Below, piece after piece: positions 1 through 6,957 of a DNA stretch of 9,538 nt. Source of the stretch: an uncultured Eubacteriales bacterium (GTDB lineage: Bacteria; Bacillota; Clostridia; Oscillospirales; Oscillospiraceae). The stretch covers positions 1 to 9,538 of the forward strand of contig CATJWA010000240.1 of NCBI GenBank assembly GCA_949744025.1, in the 5' to 3' direction. The translations under genes were made by a program, and so were the position numbers. Position 1 is the first letter of the stretch. Each line of letters begins with the position of its first letter. The notes beneath the pieces were generated by a model, which had not been told where the DNA came from, did no database searches, and saw only the letters and a list, made by a program, of their open reading frames with translations.

Positions 1-278
1 AGGATGAAAACGGAAAAATGAATCTCAATCTTGCCGCCGTGGGAGGAGAGCTGCTGATTATATCTCAGTTTACGCTGTATGCCGACCTGAAAAGCCGGAG
101 GCCGGGCTTTTCGGGAGCAGCGGGGCCGGAGCTTGCCTGGCCGCTGTATGAGAAATTCATGGACGAGTGTATCCGCAGGGGCTTTCGCGTTGAGCACGGG
201 AGCTTCGGAGCCGATATGCAGGTGGAGTCCGTCAACGACGGACCTGTGACGCTTGTGTTTGACACTGACGGGCTCTGA
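1..278 (+). CDS. dtd: D-aminoacyl-tRNA deacylase, 3' part only (cut by window edge)
   Basis: This is the C-terminal part of the deacylase that removes D-amino acids (and glycine from mischarged tRNA-Ala) from tRNA, a cytoplasmic proofreading role. The frame is open from the left edge; codons 3-17 read D-E-N-G-K before the Met at 18, matching the family's conserved DExGKMN segment, so the Met at 18 is internal and not the start. Seen further on are SQFTLYAD (the family's SQFTL active-site strand), RRPGF, FGADM and the near-terminal NDGPVT carrying the Gly-cisPro that reads amino-acid chirality. About 91 residues are present; family members are about 145-150, so roughly the first 55-60 are outside the window. 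No clear terminator follows the TGA stop. Identification rests on several independent family motifs and is secure; it is a window truncation, not a pseudogene. Confidence 0.95.
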   Translation, partial: DENGKMNLNLAAVGGELLIISQFTLYADLKSRRPGFSGAAGPELAWPLYEKFMDECIRRGFRVEHGSFGADMQVESVNDGPVTLVFDTDGL

Positions 279-328
279 GGGATAAAGGCGGCGCAGGCAA
301 TTAATAATAAGCGTTACTGGATTTGGTA

Positions 329-356
329 ATACGTGCCGATGCACGGACGCACGTAT
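329..356. repeat. 8-bp inverted repeat in the dtd/SLH gap
   Basis: The arms ATACGTGC (329-336) and GCACGTAT (349-356) are perfectly complementary around a 12-nt spacer. A competing smaller hairpin, CGTGC (332-336) with GCACG (341-345), uses the same left arm. No T-run follows, so it does not look like an intrinsic terminator for dtd. It may be an operator or chance. Apart from this repeat and the promoter at 468-496, I see nothing in the 253-bp gap. Confidence 0.3.
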
Positions 357-467
357 GTTATGAGCTTGACCATCGATTGACAAGGGCAGGCACGGCTATT
401 CGGGGCTGATTTTGGAGCTGCGGCCGAAATTTTACTCTCTATCCACGTATTACTACCGAAAAAGGAC

Positions 468-496
468 TACACAAATGCTCCAATTTGTGATAAAAT
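468..496 (+). promoter_or_regulatory. Predicted sigma-A promoter of the SLH protein gene
   Basis: A -35-like TACACA (468-473) and a -10 TAAAAT (491-496) are separated by 17 bp, and the -10 is extended by TGA (488-490), the TGn motif. Transcription would begin near 503, giving a leader of about 29 nt to the ATG at 532. This placement supports the downstream start over the in-frame start at 412, which would lie upstream of the promoter. Motif-based prediction only. Confidence 0.55.
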
Positions 497-531
497 CGAC
501 ACATTACGACAAAAAGCATCTGGAGGAAGCT

Positions 532-2541
532 ATGAAACACCTGAAGACGATACTCACTGTGCTCCTGGCGCTGGCAATGATGATTCCGGCATCAATGGGC
601 ACTCTGGCCGCTGGGGACGGCACAGATGAATACCTGTATCTGCGCAGCGGATATCTTTCCGAGGGGCAGGTCAACATTGTGCGAAGGGCGAGGCAGCTTG
701 TTGAAATACAGTGGACCCCCGTATATGACCTGCACCAGTGGGGGTATGATGGCACCTTCAAGGCGGGGACAACCTATACAGGCGCTCCCTACGGGCAGCC
801 GGTGCATACAGCCTACATAGGCTATGGCGCGACGCTTTCCGAATTTCTGGACGCGTGCGAGGACAGCGGAAGCAAGATGTACTCCGAATACAGCTACTAC
901 AGCAAGGTAGCTCCGTATTACTCCACGGACTGCTCCGGCTTCGTGTCCTATTGCTGGGCGCTGGAAGAACGCGAGACGACGCGCGAGATACCGGACGTGG
1001 CCGAGCTGGTGGAGGACCAGTCCATAAACGGACTGGAGGTCGGGGACTGTCTGAACAACAGCTCCACCCACGCGGTTCTGGTGACCGGCGTGGTGAGGGA
1101 CGGCTCCGGCGAGGTGGTGCTCATTGAGACGATGGAGCAGACGCCTCCCAAGGCCAAGAGGACGGTTTACGGCGCGGGTAACAAGCTCAGCCTGGACTAT
1201 TTCAACTCCTATTACCTTGCAAACGGCGGCTACCGTATCTACAGGTATCCTGACAGGGACAGCGTTACCTACACGCATGACTGCGCCGTGCCTTTGGACG
1301 GGGACTACTGCTCACGTTGCAGGGACCGCGCGCCCAGCGCCGTTACAACCTACGGCTCGGGATACAAGTCAGTGGAGCTTAGGGGCGGCTCAGGAGCGGT
1401 TATTTACTACACCACGGACGGCAGTATGCCGACCCTGAACAGCGAGGTGTACACATCGCCGCTGTATTTTGAAAAGCCGGCGATGCTCAGGGCGATGGCC
1501 TGGACGGGCAATTTTGACGGCGCGCGGATATTGAGCTACTATGTCGGCGTGGAGGCCTGCGCGCTTCCGGGCTACAGTGTGTCAGGAATGAGCGAGGGCA
1601 CGGCGGTGTCCTGCGGCAGTAAAATTACGCTGACCTGTGAGACCTCCGGCGCGAAGATATACTACACCACCGGCGGAGGTGACCCGCTGGCGGAGGGGAC
1701 GCTGTACACGGGACCGATAACCATAGAGACTGACACCGAGATACGCGCCGCCGCGAGAGCGGACGGCTACAGGGACAGCGGAACGGCCATTTTTGATTTT
1801 ACCGTGAAGAACTTCTCCAATTTCAATGACGTGGCGCCGGACGCATGGTATGCCGCGGCAGTGAATTACGCCTACGGCATGGGCATTTTCAACGGCACGA
1901 GCGAGGGTGTATTCTCACCTGATGGGGAGATGACGCGCGGCATGTTCATCACGGTGCTCGGACGCATGGCCGGCGTGACCTCGGAGACCTCCTGCGAGCT
2001 CGGACTTGTGGCGGGAGACTCTATTAATCTGCGCAGTGCGCCCGACGCGAACAGCTCTGTGCTTGCTACCCTGGGCAGAGGCTACCTTGTACGTGTGCTG
2101 AGCGGTGAAAACGGCTGGTATCAGGTTGCATGGGACGAGCTTACGGGATATATTTCCGCCGAGTACCTGAGCGTCTACGCAGGGGCTTTCTGGGATGTGG
2201 ATACTGCTTCATACTACAGTCCCTATGTTCAGTGGGCCTACCTTATGGGCATAAGCCGCGGGACGGGGTCGGGTACGTTCAATCCGGACGGTCTCATAAG
2301 CCGTCAGGACCTGGCCGCGATGCTGTACAATTACTCGAAGGTCATGGGAATAAGCCTTAATGAAGTCAACTCCGGCGTTTGGTTTGCCGACGACGCGAGC
2401 ATTTCGCCCGTGCAGAAGGAGGCTGTTTACGCTCTTGGCCGGGCGGGTATCATAAACGGTATGGGCGACGGCAGCTTTAACCCAGGCGGAAGTGCTACGC
2501 GCGCTCAGGTTGCGCAGATAATGATGAATTTTATCAAGTGA
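532..2541 (+). CDS. Secreted cell-wall protein: NlpC/P60-like peptidase head, chitobiase-type repeats, SH3 and three SLH domains
   Basis: This is a 669-residue exported protein, probably a peptidoglycan-acting or wall-remodelling enzyme held at the cell surface. I chose the ATG at 532 because GGAGGA (522-527) sits just upstream and a classic signal peptide follows (KHLK, a hydrophobic run, cleavage near residue 26-27). Residues about 40-240 form an NlpC/P60- or CHAP-like cysteine hydrolase: DCSGF with candidate nucleophile C134, and a GD...STHAVLVTG segment with candidate base H180. Two chitobiase/hexosaminidase C-terminal-type beta repeats follow, at about 275-340 (IYYTTDGSMP) and 360-425 (IYYTTGGGDP). 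SLH domain 1 is at about 428-481 (FNDV, FSPDGEMTRG), a bacterial SH3 domain at about 490-550 (INLRSAP, GWYQV, GYIS), then SLH 2 (about 552-605) and SLH 3 (about 616-669). SLH triplets usually bind pyruvylated secondary wall polymer. Exact catalytic activity and substrate are unknown. The esterase gene follows at 29 bp. Confidence 0.88.
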   Translation: MKHLKTILTVLLALAMMIPASMGTLAAGDGTDEYLYLRSGYLSEGQVNIVRRARQLVEIQWTPVYDLHQWGYDGTFKAGTTYTGAPYGQPVHTAYIGYGATLSEFLDACEDSGSKMYSEYSYYSKVAPYYSTDCSGFVSYCWALEERETTREIPDVAELVEDQSINGLEVGDCLNNSSTHAVLVTGVVRDGSGEVVLIETMEQTPPKAKRTVYGAGNKLSLDYFNSYYLANGGYRIYRYPDRDSVTYTHDCAVPLDGDYCSRCRDRAPSAVTTYGSGYKSVELRGGSGAVIYYTTDGSMPTLNSEVYTSPLYFEKPAMLRAMAWTGNFDGARILSYYVGVEACALPGYSVSGMSEGTAVSCGSKITLTCETSGAKIYYTTGGGDPLAEGTLYTGPITIETDTEIRAAARADGYRDSGTAIFDFTVKNFSNFNDVAPDAWYAAAVNYAYGMGIFNGTSEGVFSPDGEMTRGMFITVLGRMAGVTSETSCELGLVAGDSINLRSAPDANSSVLATLGRGYLVRVLSGENGWYQVAWDELTGYISAEYLSVYAGAFWDVDTASYYSPYVQWAYLMGISRGTGSGTFNPDGLISRQDLAAMLYNYSKVMGISLNEVNSGVWFADDASISPVQKEAVYALGRAGIINGMGDGSFNPGGSATRAQVAQIMMNFIK

Positions 2542-2570
2542 AGTAACGGTTTTCGGCAGGGCGGTGAAGA

Positions 2571-3380
2571 ATGAAAAGGGATGTTTTCAAAATATGGCGT
2601 GAGGATGAGACGGTTACGCTCACGGTGTGCTCGCAGGACGACAGCGCGGACAACAAGCCGGCGGTTATAGTCCTGCCTGGCGGCGGATATGCCGCTCCCG
2701 CACCTCGGGAGGCAGAGCCCGTGGCCGAGCGCTTTGCGGAGATGGGATACCTCGGCTGTGTACTGCGCTATTCAACGCTGCACGAAAACTTTGACGAGCC
2801 GGACGGCCCGGTAAACCCGCACACGTTGTTTCCGGAGCCGATGCGTGAGCTGGCCGCGGCTATCGCTTTTCTGAGGGAAAGGACGGAGGACTTCGGAATT
2901 GACCATGACAGAATAGCCGTCATGGGTTTTTCGGCGGGCGGGCATCTTGCGGCGAACTACTGCAATTTTTGGGACAGCGAGCGGGAAATGGGCGAATACG
3001 GCGGAGGCAGGGAGGCAATACGCCCGAACGCCTGCGTTCTGTGCTACGCGGCTACGTATTTGAGCGAGGTGAAGCACGGGAGCATGGCCGAGGCGGTATT
3101 CGGCAAAAAGCAGAGATATGCGCAGGAGGAGCTGGACCGCTACAACGCGCGTTATCATGTGTCAAGAAGTACGCCGCCGACCTTTATATGGCACACGGCG
3201 GACGACGCGGTTGTATCCGTGCAGCAGTCCTATGATATGGCGCAGGCGCTGTCGGCGCAGGGGGCGCCGCATGAGGTGCATGTATTCTCCGGCGGACCGC
3301 ACGCCGCGGCGCTGTCGCAGGATTTTCCGGCGCGCTCGTGGCCGGAGCTGGCGGACGCTTTTTTGCGTCGGTATATGTGA
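2571..3380 (+). CDS. Alpha/beta-hydrolase, acetyl-esterase/BD-FAE-like
   Basis: This is a 269-residue serine hydrolase of the Aes/BD-FAE-like (COG0657-type) alpha/beta fold, expected to cleave short-chain or carbohydrate esters such as acetyl groups. No signal peptide is visible, so it should be cytoplasmic. Motifs in order: LPGGGY (residues 35-40), the HGGG-like oxyanion-hole loop; GFSAGG (119-124) with nucleophile S121; HTADD (208-212), with D212 the likely acid; and GGPHAA (241-246) with H244 the likely base. The complete triad implies an active enzyme. The length is normal for the family. A weak ribosome site (GGTGAAG, just before the ATG) lies in the 29-bp gap after the SLH gene, with no terminator between, so the two are probably co-transcribed; whether they share a substrate is inference. 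The natural ester is unknown. Xylan or pectin-derived acetyl sugars are plausible, but antibiotic or peptide esters cannot be excluded. Confidence 0.85.
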   Translation: MKRDVFKIWREDETVTLTVCSQDDSADNKPAVIVLPGGGYAAPAPREAEPVAERFAEMGYLGCVLRYSTLHENFDEPDGPVNPHTLFPEPMRELAAAIAFLRERTEDFGIDHDRIAVMGFSAGGHLAANYCNFWDSEREMGEYGGGREAIRPNACVLCYAATYLSEVKHGSMAEAVFGKKQRYAQEELDRYNARYHVSRSTPPTFIWHTADDAVVSVQQSYDMAQALSAQGAPHEVHVFSGGPHAAALSQDFPARSWPELADAFLRRYM

Positions 3381-3388
3381 AGAAAGAA

Positions 3389-3432
3389 AAGCAGACCGGA
3401 GGACTTCTTTAAAGAAATCCTCCGGTCTGCTT
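3389..3432. terminator. Bidirectional intrinsic terminator between convergent genes
   Basis: A perfect 15-bp stem pairs 3389-3403 (AAGCAGACCGGAGGA) with 3418-3432. The 14-nt loop itself contains the 12-nt palindrome TTCTTTAAAGAA (3405-3416), so the whole 44 nt is palindromic but for one mismatch (3404 with 3417). On the plus strand TTATTTT follows; on the minus strand TTTTCTTTCT follows. It lies 8 nt after the esterase stop and 28 nt beyond the regulator stop, so it can end both transcripts. Confidence 0.92.
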
Positions 3433-3460
3433 ATTTTGACACTTTTAAATGACTTTTTTG

Positions 3461-5071
3461 CTATTCGTTCTCGACGGGGGAGTTATCCATTTTGGCCGCG
3501 CTCATCTCGACATAATGGTAGGCAAGCATCATCTGCATACGCGTTATATAATCGTCAAAATCCATATTCAGTATGTCATTGATGTGCTGAATATGATACA
3601 TGACAGTATTCCTGTGCATGTGCAGCTTCTTTCCTGTTTCGGTGGCACGGCGTTCGTAATAAAGATACCAGAACAAAATTTCTGCAAGGCCGCTTTCATG
3701 CTCGCGGTCATACTCCGTCAATTCGTTCAGCTTGTTCAGGTACGGATTGCTGCGGAAAAAGTCGAATGGTCCGTTGGAGCATGTATGCAGCATATGGTAT
3801 ATCTGTATGGAGTCGTAGTAGTATATGCCGGGTGAGAGCTTGTCAGGAAGCGGAGTATAGCGGTAGCTGCGCCGTCCGTATTGCAGGGCGATGGCTGCCT
3901 GAGTACAGGCGTGGCTCAAGCCGCTGAGCCGGGTGAAGGGGGCGCTGACGCCTATCATGCCGCCGTGCTCCTCCACAACGGGGAGAATTATGCCGATATT
4001 TCTCTTGGACGCCTCCTCGATGCCGGGAGACGAATAGATATTGAGAATACTGCCCTCAAAGTCTTTGCATATGGTTTTGGAGCAGGGCAGAAGGGCGGAA
4101 ATTTCCTGCACGAACTGTCCGGGGAGGACCTTGTTTTCATCGCGAAAGATAATGCGGTAGGCGTCAAAATTCCCGACAATGGGAAAGCCTGTCTGCTTGG
4201 CGCATTTAGCTATCTGGTCTATGTCGCTCAGACCGTTGTATATCATGTCGCGCATAAAGTGGCCGTATGCCCGCCCGGAGCTCTGAATACTCTTTTGTTC
4301 CTTGAGAAAGCAGATATTGATATAGTGCATGAGCAGGTCAAACAGCTCCGCGCTCTCCACATAAATGGGTGAATTGCAAAAAACCTCCACTGTCTTTATC
4401 AGCGGCGTGCCGTCATACCAGCACCATTTGCTCAGACTCTCAAACTGAGCAATCTCCCCGGGATTGCCCTTGGTAATGCCCGTTGCACTGAAATATTGTC
4501 CTACGTGATTATAGTCATAAAAGCGCTGCATATTGGTAGACGTATAGCAGCCGTTTTCATAGAGGGACATGTTCAGCGGGTCAGAGCTTTTATAGGTTTT
4601 GCTGTAAGCGAGCAGTCTGTATGCGCTGTCGAGAACAAAAAGGGCGTTTTTCAGATAATGCTCGCTTACGTCCAGAAGGTCCTGATAGCCCCCGCCGGAG
4701 AGCAGAACGTCCTTCATATCCTTTTCCCAGCGGTCAAGCTCCAAAAAACGGTTCTGTATTTTATTGAGCAGCCATGAGACGCTGCGGTTTTCCTCGACAA
4801 GAATAAGGTTATTCATAGCCTCGGCATCCTCGCGCTCATCCTCGCTGAGATACCGGTCGCATATACACACGAAATGGCAGCTCGGATGCTCGCGGTTGCG
4901 GGCCATTGCCTCGGACAGACGGCAGACATAGAGCATGTCCTCCTCCATTTCATTGCTGTTATCCGGAAGGAGAGCGGCCCAGCGATAAGCCTTCTTTTCT
5001 GTAGTTTTTATATACGGCTTCCCACGATAAGGCAGCAGCAGGCTGAGAACAATGTTGCTGGTATACTCCAT
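3461..5071 (-). CDS. PucR/CdaR-type transcriptional regulator with C-terminal helix-turn-helix
   Basis: This is a 536-residue DNA-binding regulator. The start chosen is the ATG at 5071, preceded by AAAGGGA (plus coordinates 5077-5083) with 5-nt spacing; an upstream in-frame start at 5146 would overlap the predicted promoter and lacks such a site. The N-terminal half (about 1-260) is a sensor region of the type common in Firmicutes PucR proteins: a segment with LYVCRLSEA and ILVEENRS, then a helical LNKIQNRF...LDRWEKDM stretch, then a GAF/PAS-like part (LFVLDSAYRLLAYS at about 144-157). The middle (about 295-400) resembles the CdaR GGDEF-like domain (MIGVSAPF at 372-379, QAAIAL at 391-396). 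The C-terminal PucR HTH spans about 474-515 (ATETGKKLHMHRNTVMYH). PucR-type proteins usually respond to a small molecule and control adjacent catabolic genes. The divergent symporter/UroD-like operon is the obvious target. The ligand is unknown. Confidence 0.87.
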   Translation of the reverse strand: MEYTSNIVLSLLLPYRGKPYIKTTEKKAYRWAALLPDNSNEMEEDMLYVCRLSEAMARNREHPSCHFVCICDRYLSEDEREDAEAMNNLILVEENRSVSWLLNKIQNRFLELDRWEKDMKDVLLSGGGYQDLLDVSEHYLKNALFVLDSAYRLLAYSKTYKSSDPLNMSLYENGCYTSTNMQRFYDYNHVGQYFSATGITKGNPGEIAQFESLSKWCWYDGTPLIKTVEVFCNSPIYVESAELFDLLMHYINICFLKEQKSIQSSGRAYGHFMRDMIYNGLSDIDQIAKCAKQTGFPIVGNFDAYRIIFRDENKVLPGQFVQEISALLPCSKTICKDFEGSILNIYSSPGIEEASKRNIGIILPVVEEHGGMIGVSAPFTRLSGLSHACTQAAIALQYGRRSYRYTPLPDKLSPGIYYYDSIQIYHMLHTCSNGPFDFFRSNPYLNKLNELTEYDREHESGLAEILFWYLYYERRATETGKKLHMHRNTVMYHIQHINDILNMDFDDYITRMQMMLAYHYVEMSAAKMDNSPVENE

Positions 5072-5136
5072 AGCTATCCCTTTCCCATTATGCTGGTATA
5101 TAAAATGCACATTTAATCGCCGATATTGCCATAGAA

Positions 5137-5165
5137 ATTTTATCATTTCTCAGTTTTGTTTGCAA
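5137..5165 (-). promoter_or_regulatory. Predicted promoter of the PucR-type regulator
   Basis: Read on the minus strand, a -35-like TTGCAA (5165-5160) is followed after 17 bp by TAAAAT (5142-5137), which carries the extended -10 TGA (5145-5143). Transcription would start near 5130 and give a leader of about 59 nt to the ATG at 5071. The architecture (17-bp spacer, TGA plus TAAAAT) is the same as the promoter at 468-496. Motif-based prediction only. Confidence 0.55.
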
Positions 5166-5238
5166 TACCGGGGGTTAAAACCGTCGATAGGCAAAATTTT
5201 GACATTATTATTCAGCAAAACGACAGTAGGCTGAAATA

Positions 5239-5287
5239 GCTTAAGCGAATTGAGGGATAGCGGGAGTGCTTTCTTTTGCTTGCAAGC
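5239..5287. promoter_or_regulatory. Two short palindromes, possible operators of the divergent promoters
   Basis: The 359-bp region between the regulator and symporter starts contains GCTTAAGC (5239-5246) and GCTTGCAAGC (5278-5287). Both are perfect palindromes sharing GCTT...AAGC half-sites, with centres exactly 40 bp apart. They lie between the two outward-facing promoters, where a regulator could control both. A perfect -35-like TTGACA occurs at 5199-5204 without a convincing -10. Binding by the PucR-type protein is inference. Confidence 0.35.
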
Positions 5288-5342
5288 CTTTTGGGCTCGT
5301 TAATACGCATTTTTTTCTCCCAATATTTTTAATTTCACAACG

Positions 5343-5372
5343 ATGACCCGAAAATGCCTGAAATGCTATTAT
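5343..5372 (+). promoter_or_regulatory. Predicted promoter of the symporter/UroD-like operon
   Basis: The extended -10 TGCTATTAT (5364-5372; hexamer TATTAT at 5367-5372) lies 18 bp after the -35-like ATGACC (5343-5348). Transcription would start near 5379, at the first base of the GC-rich hairpin, leaving a leader of about 52 nt before the ATG at 5431. The weak -35 with a good extended -10 fits an activator-dependent promoter, though that is inference. Confidence 0.5.
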
Positions 5373-5378
5373 TTTATT

Positions 5379-5405
5379 GCGGCGCATATACAGAGTAAGC
5401 GCCGC
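5379..5405 (+). promoter_or_regulatory. GC-only hairpin in the symporter mRNA leader
   Basis: GCGGCGC (5379-5385) pairs perfectly with GCGCCGC (5399-5405) around a 13-nt AT-rich loop; T5378 and G5406 could add a wobble pair. It stands in an otherwise AT-rich leader, about 12 nt before the AGGGGAG ribosome site (5418-5424). No T-run follows, so it is not a normal terminator. It could be an mRNA 5'-end stabiliser, a translation-modulating structure, or a DNA-level operator overlapping the start of transcription. Confidence 0.45.
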
Positions 5406-5430
5406 GGTAAAAAAGAAAGGGGAGAGAAAA

Positions 5431-6930
5431 ATGTTAGTAGCAATTATCACTATCATCTATCTTGTACTTCTGTTCGGTATCAGCGCATACGCGCAGAAGA
5501 AGCAGAATGAGACGGTTGCCAGAGGAGGAAAGGGCAACTTCCTCATGGCGGGAAAAAATCTTCCTATGATTCTTGTCGCCGTACTTACCGCCGGCGGCAG
5601 CATAGGCGGCTCCAATACCACGGGACTTGCCCAGCTTGTTCAGACCGCAGGCATTTCCTCAATATGGTACGGCTTTGCCTCGGCTCTCGGACTTATATTC
5701 CTCGGCATTGTCGGTGCAAAACGTATGCGCCGGCTGGGATATTCAACGAATGCCGAGATGGTGGCAGATTACTGCGGAGGTCCCAGCCGTTATCTTATGG
5801 TTGTGGGACAGCTTATTATCATACTCGGAGTTGCCTGCCTCCAGTACGTCACCGGTGGGGCCATGCTCGCTTCCATGTTCCCGGGAGTAATCTCCTATGA
5901 AGCAGGGCTTGTTATTTCTGCGGTGGCTTTCGGTTTCGTGTGCCTTGTCGGCGGGCTGCTCGGCACAAGCCTGGCAAACCTTATCAACGTGGTGGTTATT
6001 TATATAGGCTTTATCGTCTGCGGAATCGTCGCCGTTGTTCAGTACGGCGGCTGGGACGCGCTTATGTCAGGTATGGACGTCGTGGCTCAGACGCAGTCCA
6101 CAACGGCGGGCGGCAGTTGGATGAGTCTGACGGGCGGGCTTGGAATCGGCGTATGCCTGAGCTACCTTGTGTCTGAGCCCGGCAACCGCATCACGACGCA
6201 GTCGAACACCATGGCTGTAGCCGCGGCTAAGACGGAGAAAGCCGCACGCAACGGTATTGTTCTGGGAGCGCTGCTTTGCCTGCCCATCGCTGTTATTTCC
6301 ATTATCATCGGCCTTGTTGCCAAGGTCAATTTCCCCGATGTCCCATCCGCGCAGGCGATGGCCACGGTAATTATGGCGCTTCCGTCCTCGGTGTCCGCGC
6401 TCGGAATGGCAGGCCTGTGGGCCGCTACCGTTTCCACCGGCGTTGCGCTGCTTATGAGCTCAGTGCAGCTTATCTGCTATGATATCCTCGTCCCTTTCAA
6501 AAAGGGGAAGGTTGAAAGCGATTCTATAGCCGCAAAGAAAAAGCAGCAGAACGAGACGCGCATCGTCCTTTTCATTCTTGTTATCATCACTATGTTTCTG
6601 GCATTTAAGGCAACGGGAATGATTGCGACCATAATCACGGTGCTGTGCATAACCCCCGCTTTTTTCTGGATGATGATAAGCTTCCTGTATTTCCCAAAGC
6701 TCATTAAAAAGCGCAGCGCTCTTATCACGCAGGCAGTCGCGTACATATTTTTCTTTATCTGGCTCTTTATTCCCTCTGTAAAAGCGGCAATACCCAACGC
6801 CATTTATGTGGAGTGGCCGCTTTGTACGGTTGTGTGGTTCCTTTGCGCGGCGCTGGATAAGGAGCCTATAGACGAGGTAATTCCAAAATCTCAGCGTAAG
6901 CTCAGCGCCGATATTGCGCAGGATGACTGA
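5431..6930 (+). CDS. Sodium:solute symporter (SSS family)
   Basis: This is a 499-residue integral membrane protein of the sodium:solute symporter family (PutP/PanF/SGLT fold), coupling Na+ entry to uptake of an organic solute. I chose the ATG at 5431 because AGGGGAG (5418-5424) lies 6 nt upstream; the longer frame from a TTG at 5377 would begin ahead of the predicted transcription start. About 13 hydrophobic segments are visible, from residues 1-20 through about 462-475. Family marks include FLMAGKNLP (37-45), the glycine-rich broken helix AGGSIGGSN (54-62), GYSTNAEMVAD (103-113) and AATVSTGVALLMSS (331-344), where S335-T336 align by position with the Na2-site Ser/Thr pair known from PutP. 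The tail from about 476 is hydrophilic. It is the first gene of an operon with the UroD-like methyltransferase (27-nt gap) and is divergent from the PucR-type regulator. Substrate unknown; a methylated or carboxylate compound is inferred from context only. Confidence 0.9.
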   Translation: MLVAIITIIYLVLLFGISAYAQKKQNETVARGGKGNFLMAGKNLPMILVAVLTAGGSIGGSNTTGLAQLVQTAGISSIWYGFASALGLIFLGIVGAKRMRRLGYSTNAEMVADYCGGPSRYLMVVGQLIIILGVACLQYVTGGAMLASMFPGVISYEAGLVISAVAFGFVCLVGGLLGTSLANLINVVVIYIGFIVCGIVAVVQYGGWDALMSGMDVVAQTQSTTAGGSWMSLTGGLGIGVCLSYLVSEPGNRITTQSNTMAVAAAKTEKAARNGIVLGALLCLPIAVISIIIGLVAKVNFPDVPSAQAMATVIMALPSSVSALGMAGLWAATVSTGVALLMSSVQLICYDILVPFKKGKVESDSIAAKKKQQNETRIVLFILVIITMFLAFKATGMIATIITVLCITPAFFWMMISFLYFPKLIKKRSALITQAVAYIFFFIWLFIPSVKAAIPNAIYVEWPLCTVVWFLCAALDKEPIDEVIPKSQRKLSADIAQDD

Positions 6931-6957
6931 GAGACTTTTCTATGAAAGGAGAGCATA

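Noticed and set aside
412..531. 40-residue N-terminal extension of the SLH protein frame (starting at 412)
   Set aside because: The predicted promoter (468-496) lies inside it, and a GGAGGA site plus a proper signal peptide mark the ATG at 532. The extension would put non-signal sequence ahead of the signal peptide.
592..1278. 228-residue minus-strand open frame inside the SLH gene
   Set aside because: It is antisense to a well-supported gene, with no family motifs or ribosome site. GC-rich third positions often keep the reverse frame open.
3881..4372. 163-residue plus-strand open frame opposite the regulator
   Set aside because: It is a shadow of the regulator coding sequence with no supported start or motif.
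5072..5146. 25-residue N-terminal extension of the PucR-type regulator
   Set aside because: It overlaps the predicted extended -10 (5137-5145), lacks a ribosome site, and the ATG at 5071 has AAAGGGA at good spacing.
5285..5318. AGCC-TTTTG-GGCT mini-hairpin near a T-run in the divergent region as a terminator or attenuator
   Set aside because: The stem is only 4 bp, overlaps the GCTTGCAAGC palindrome, and lies upstream of the predicted transcription start, so no transcript would need it.
5377..5430. 18-residue extension of the symporter from a TTG at 5377
   Set aside because: It covers the leader hairpin and ribosome site, begins ahead of the predicted transcription start, and is highly basic rather than a membrane helix. 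The ATG at 5431 has AGGGGAG at ideal spacing.
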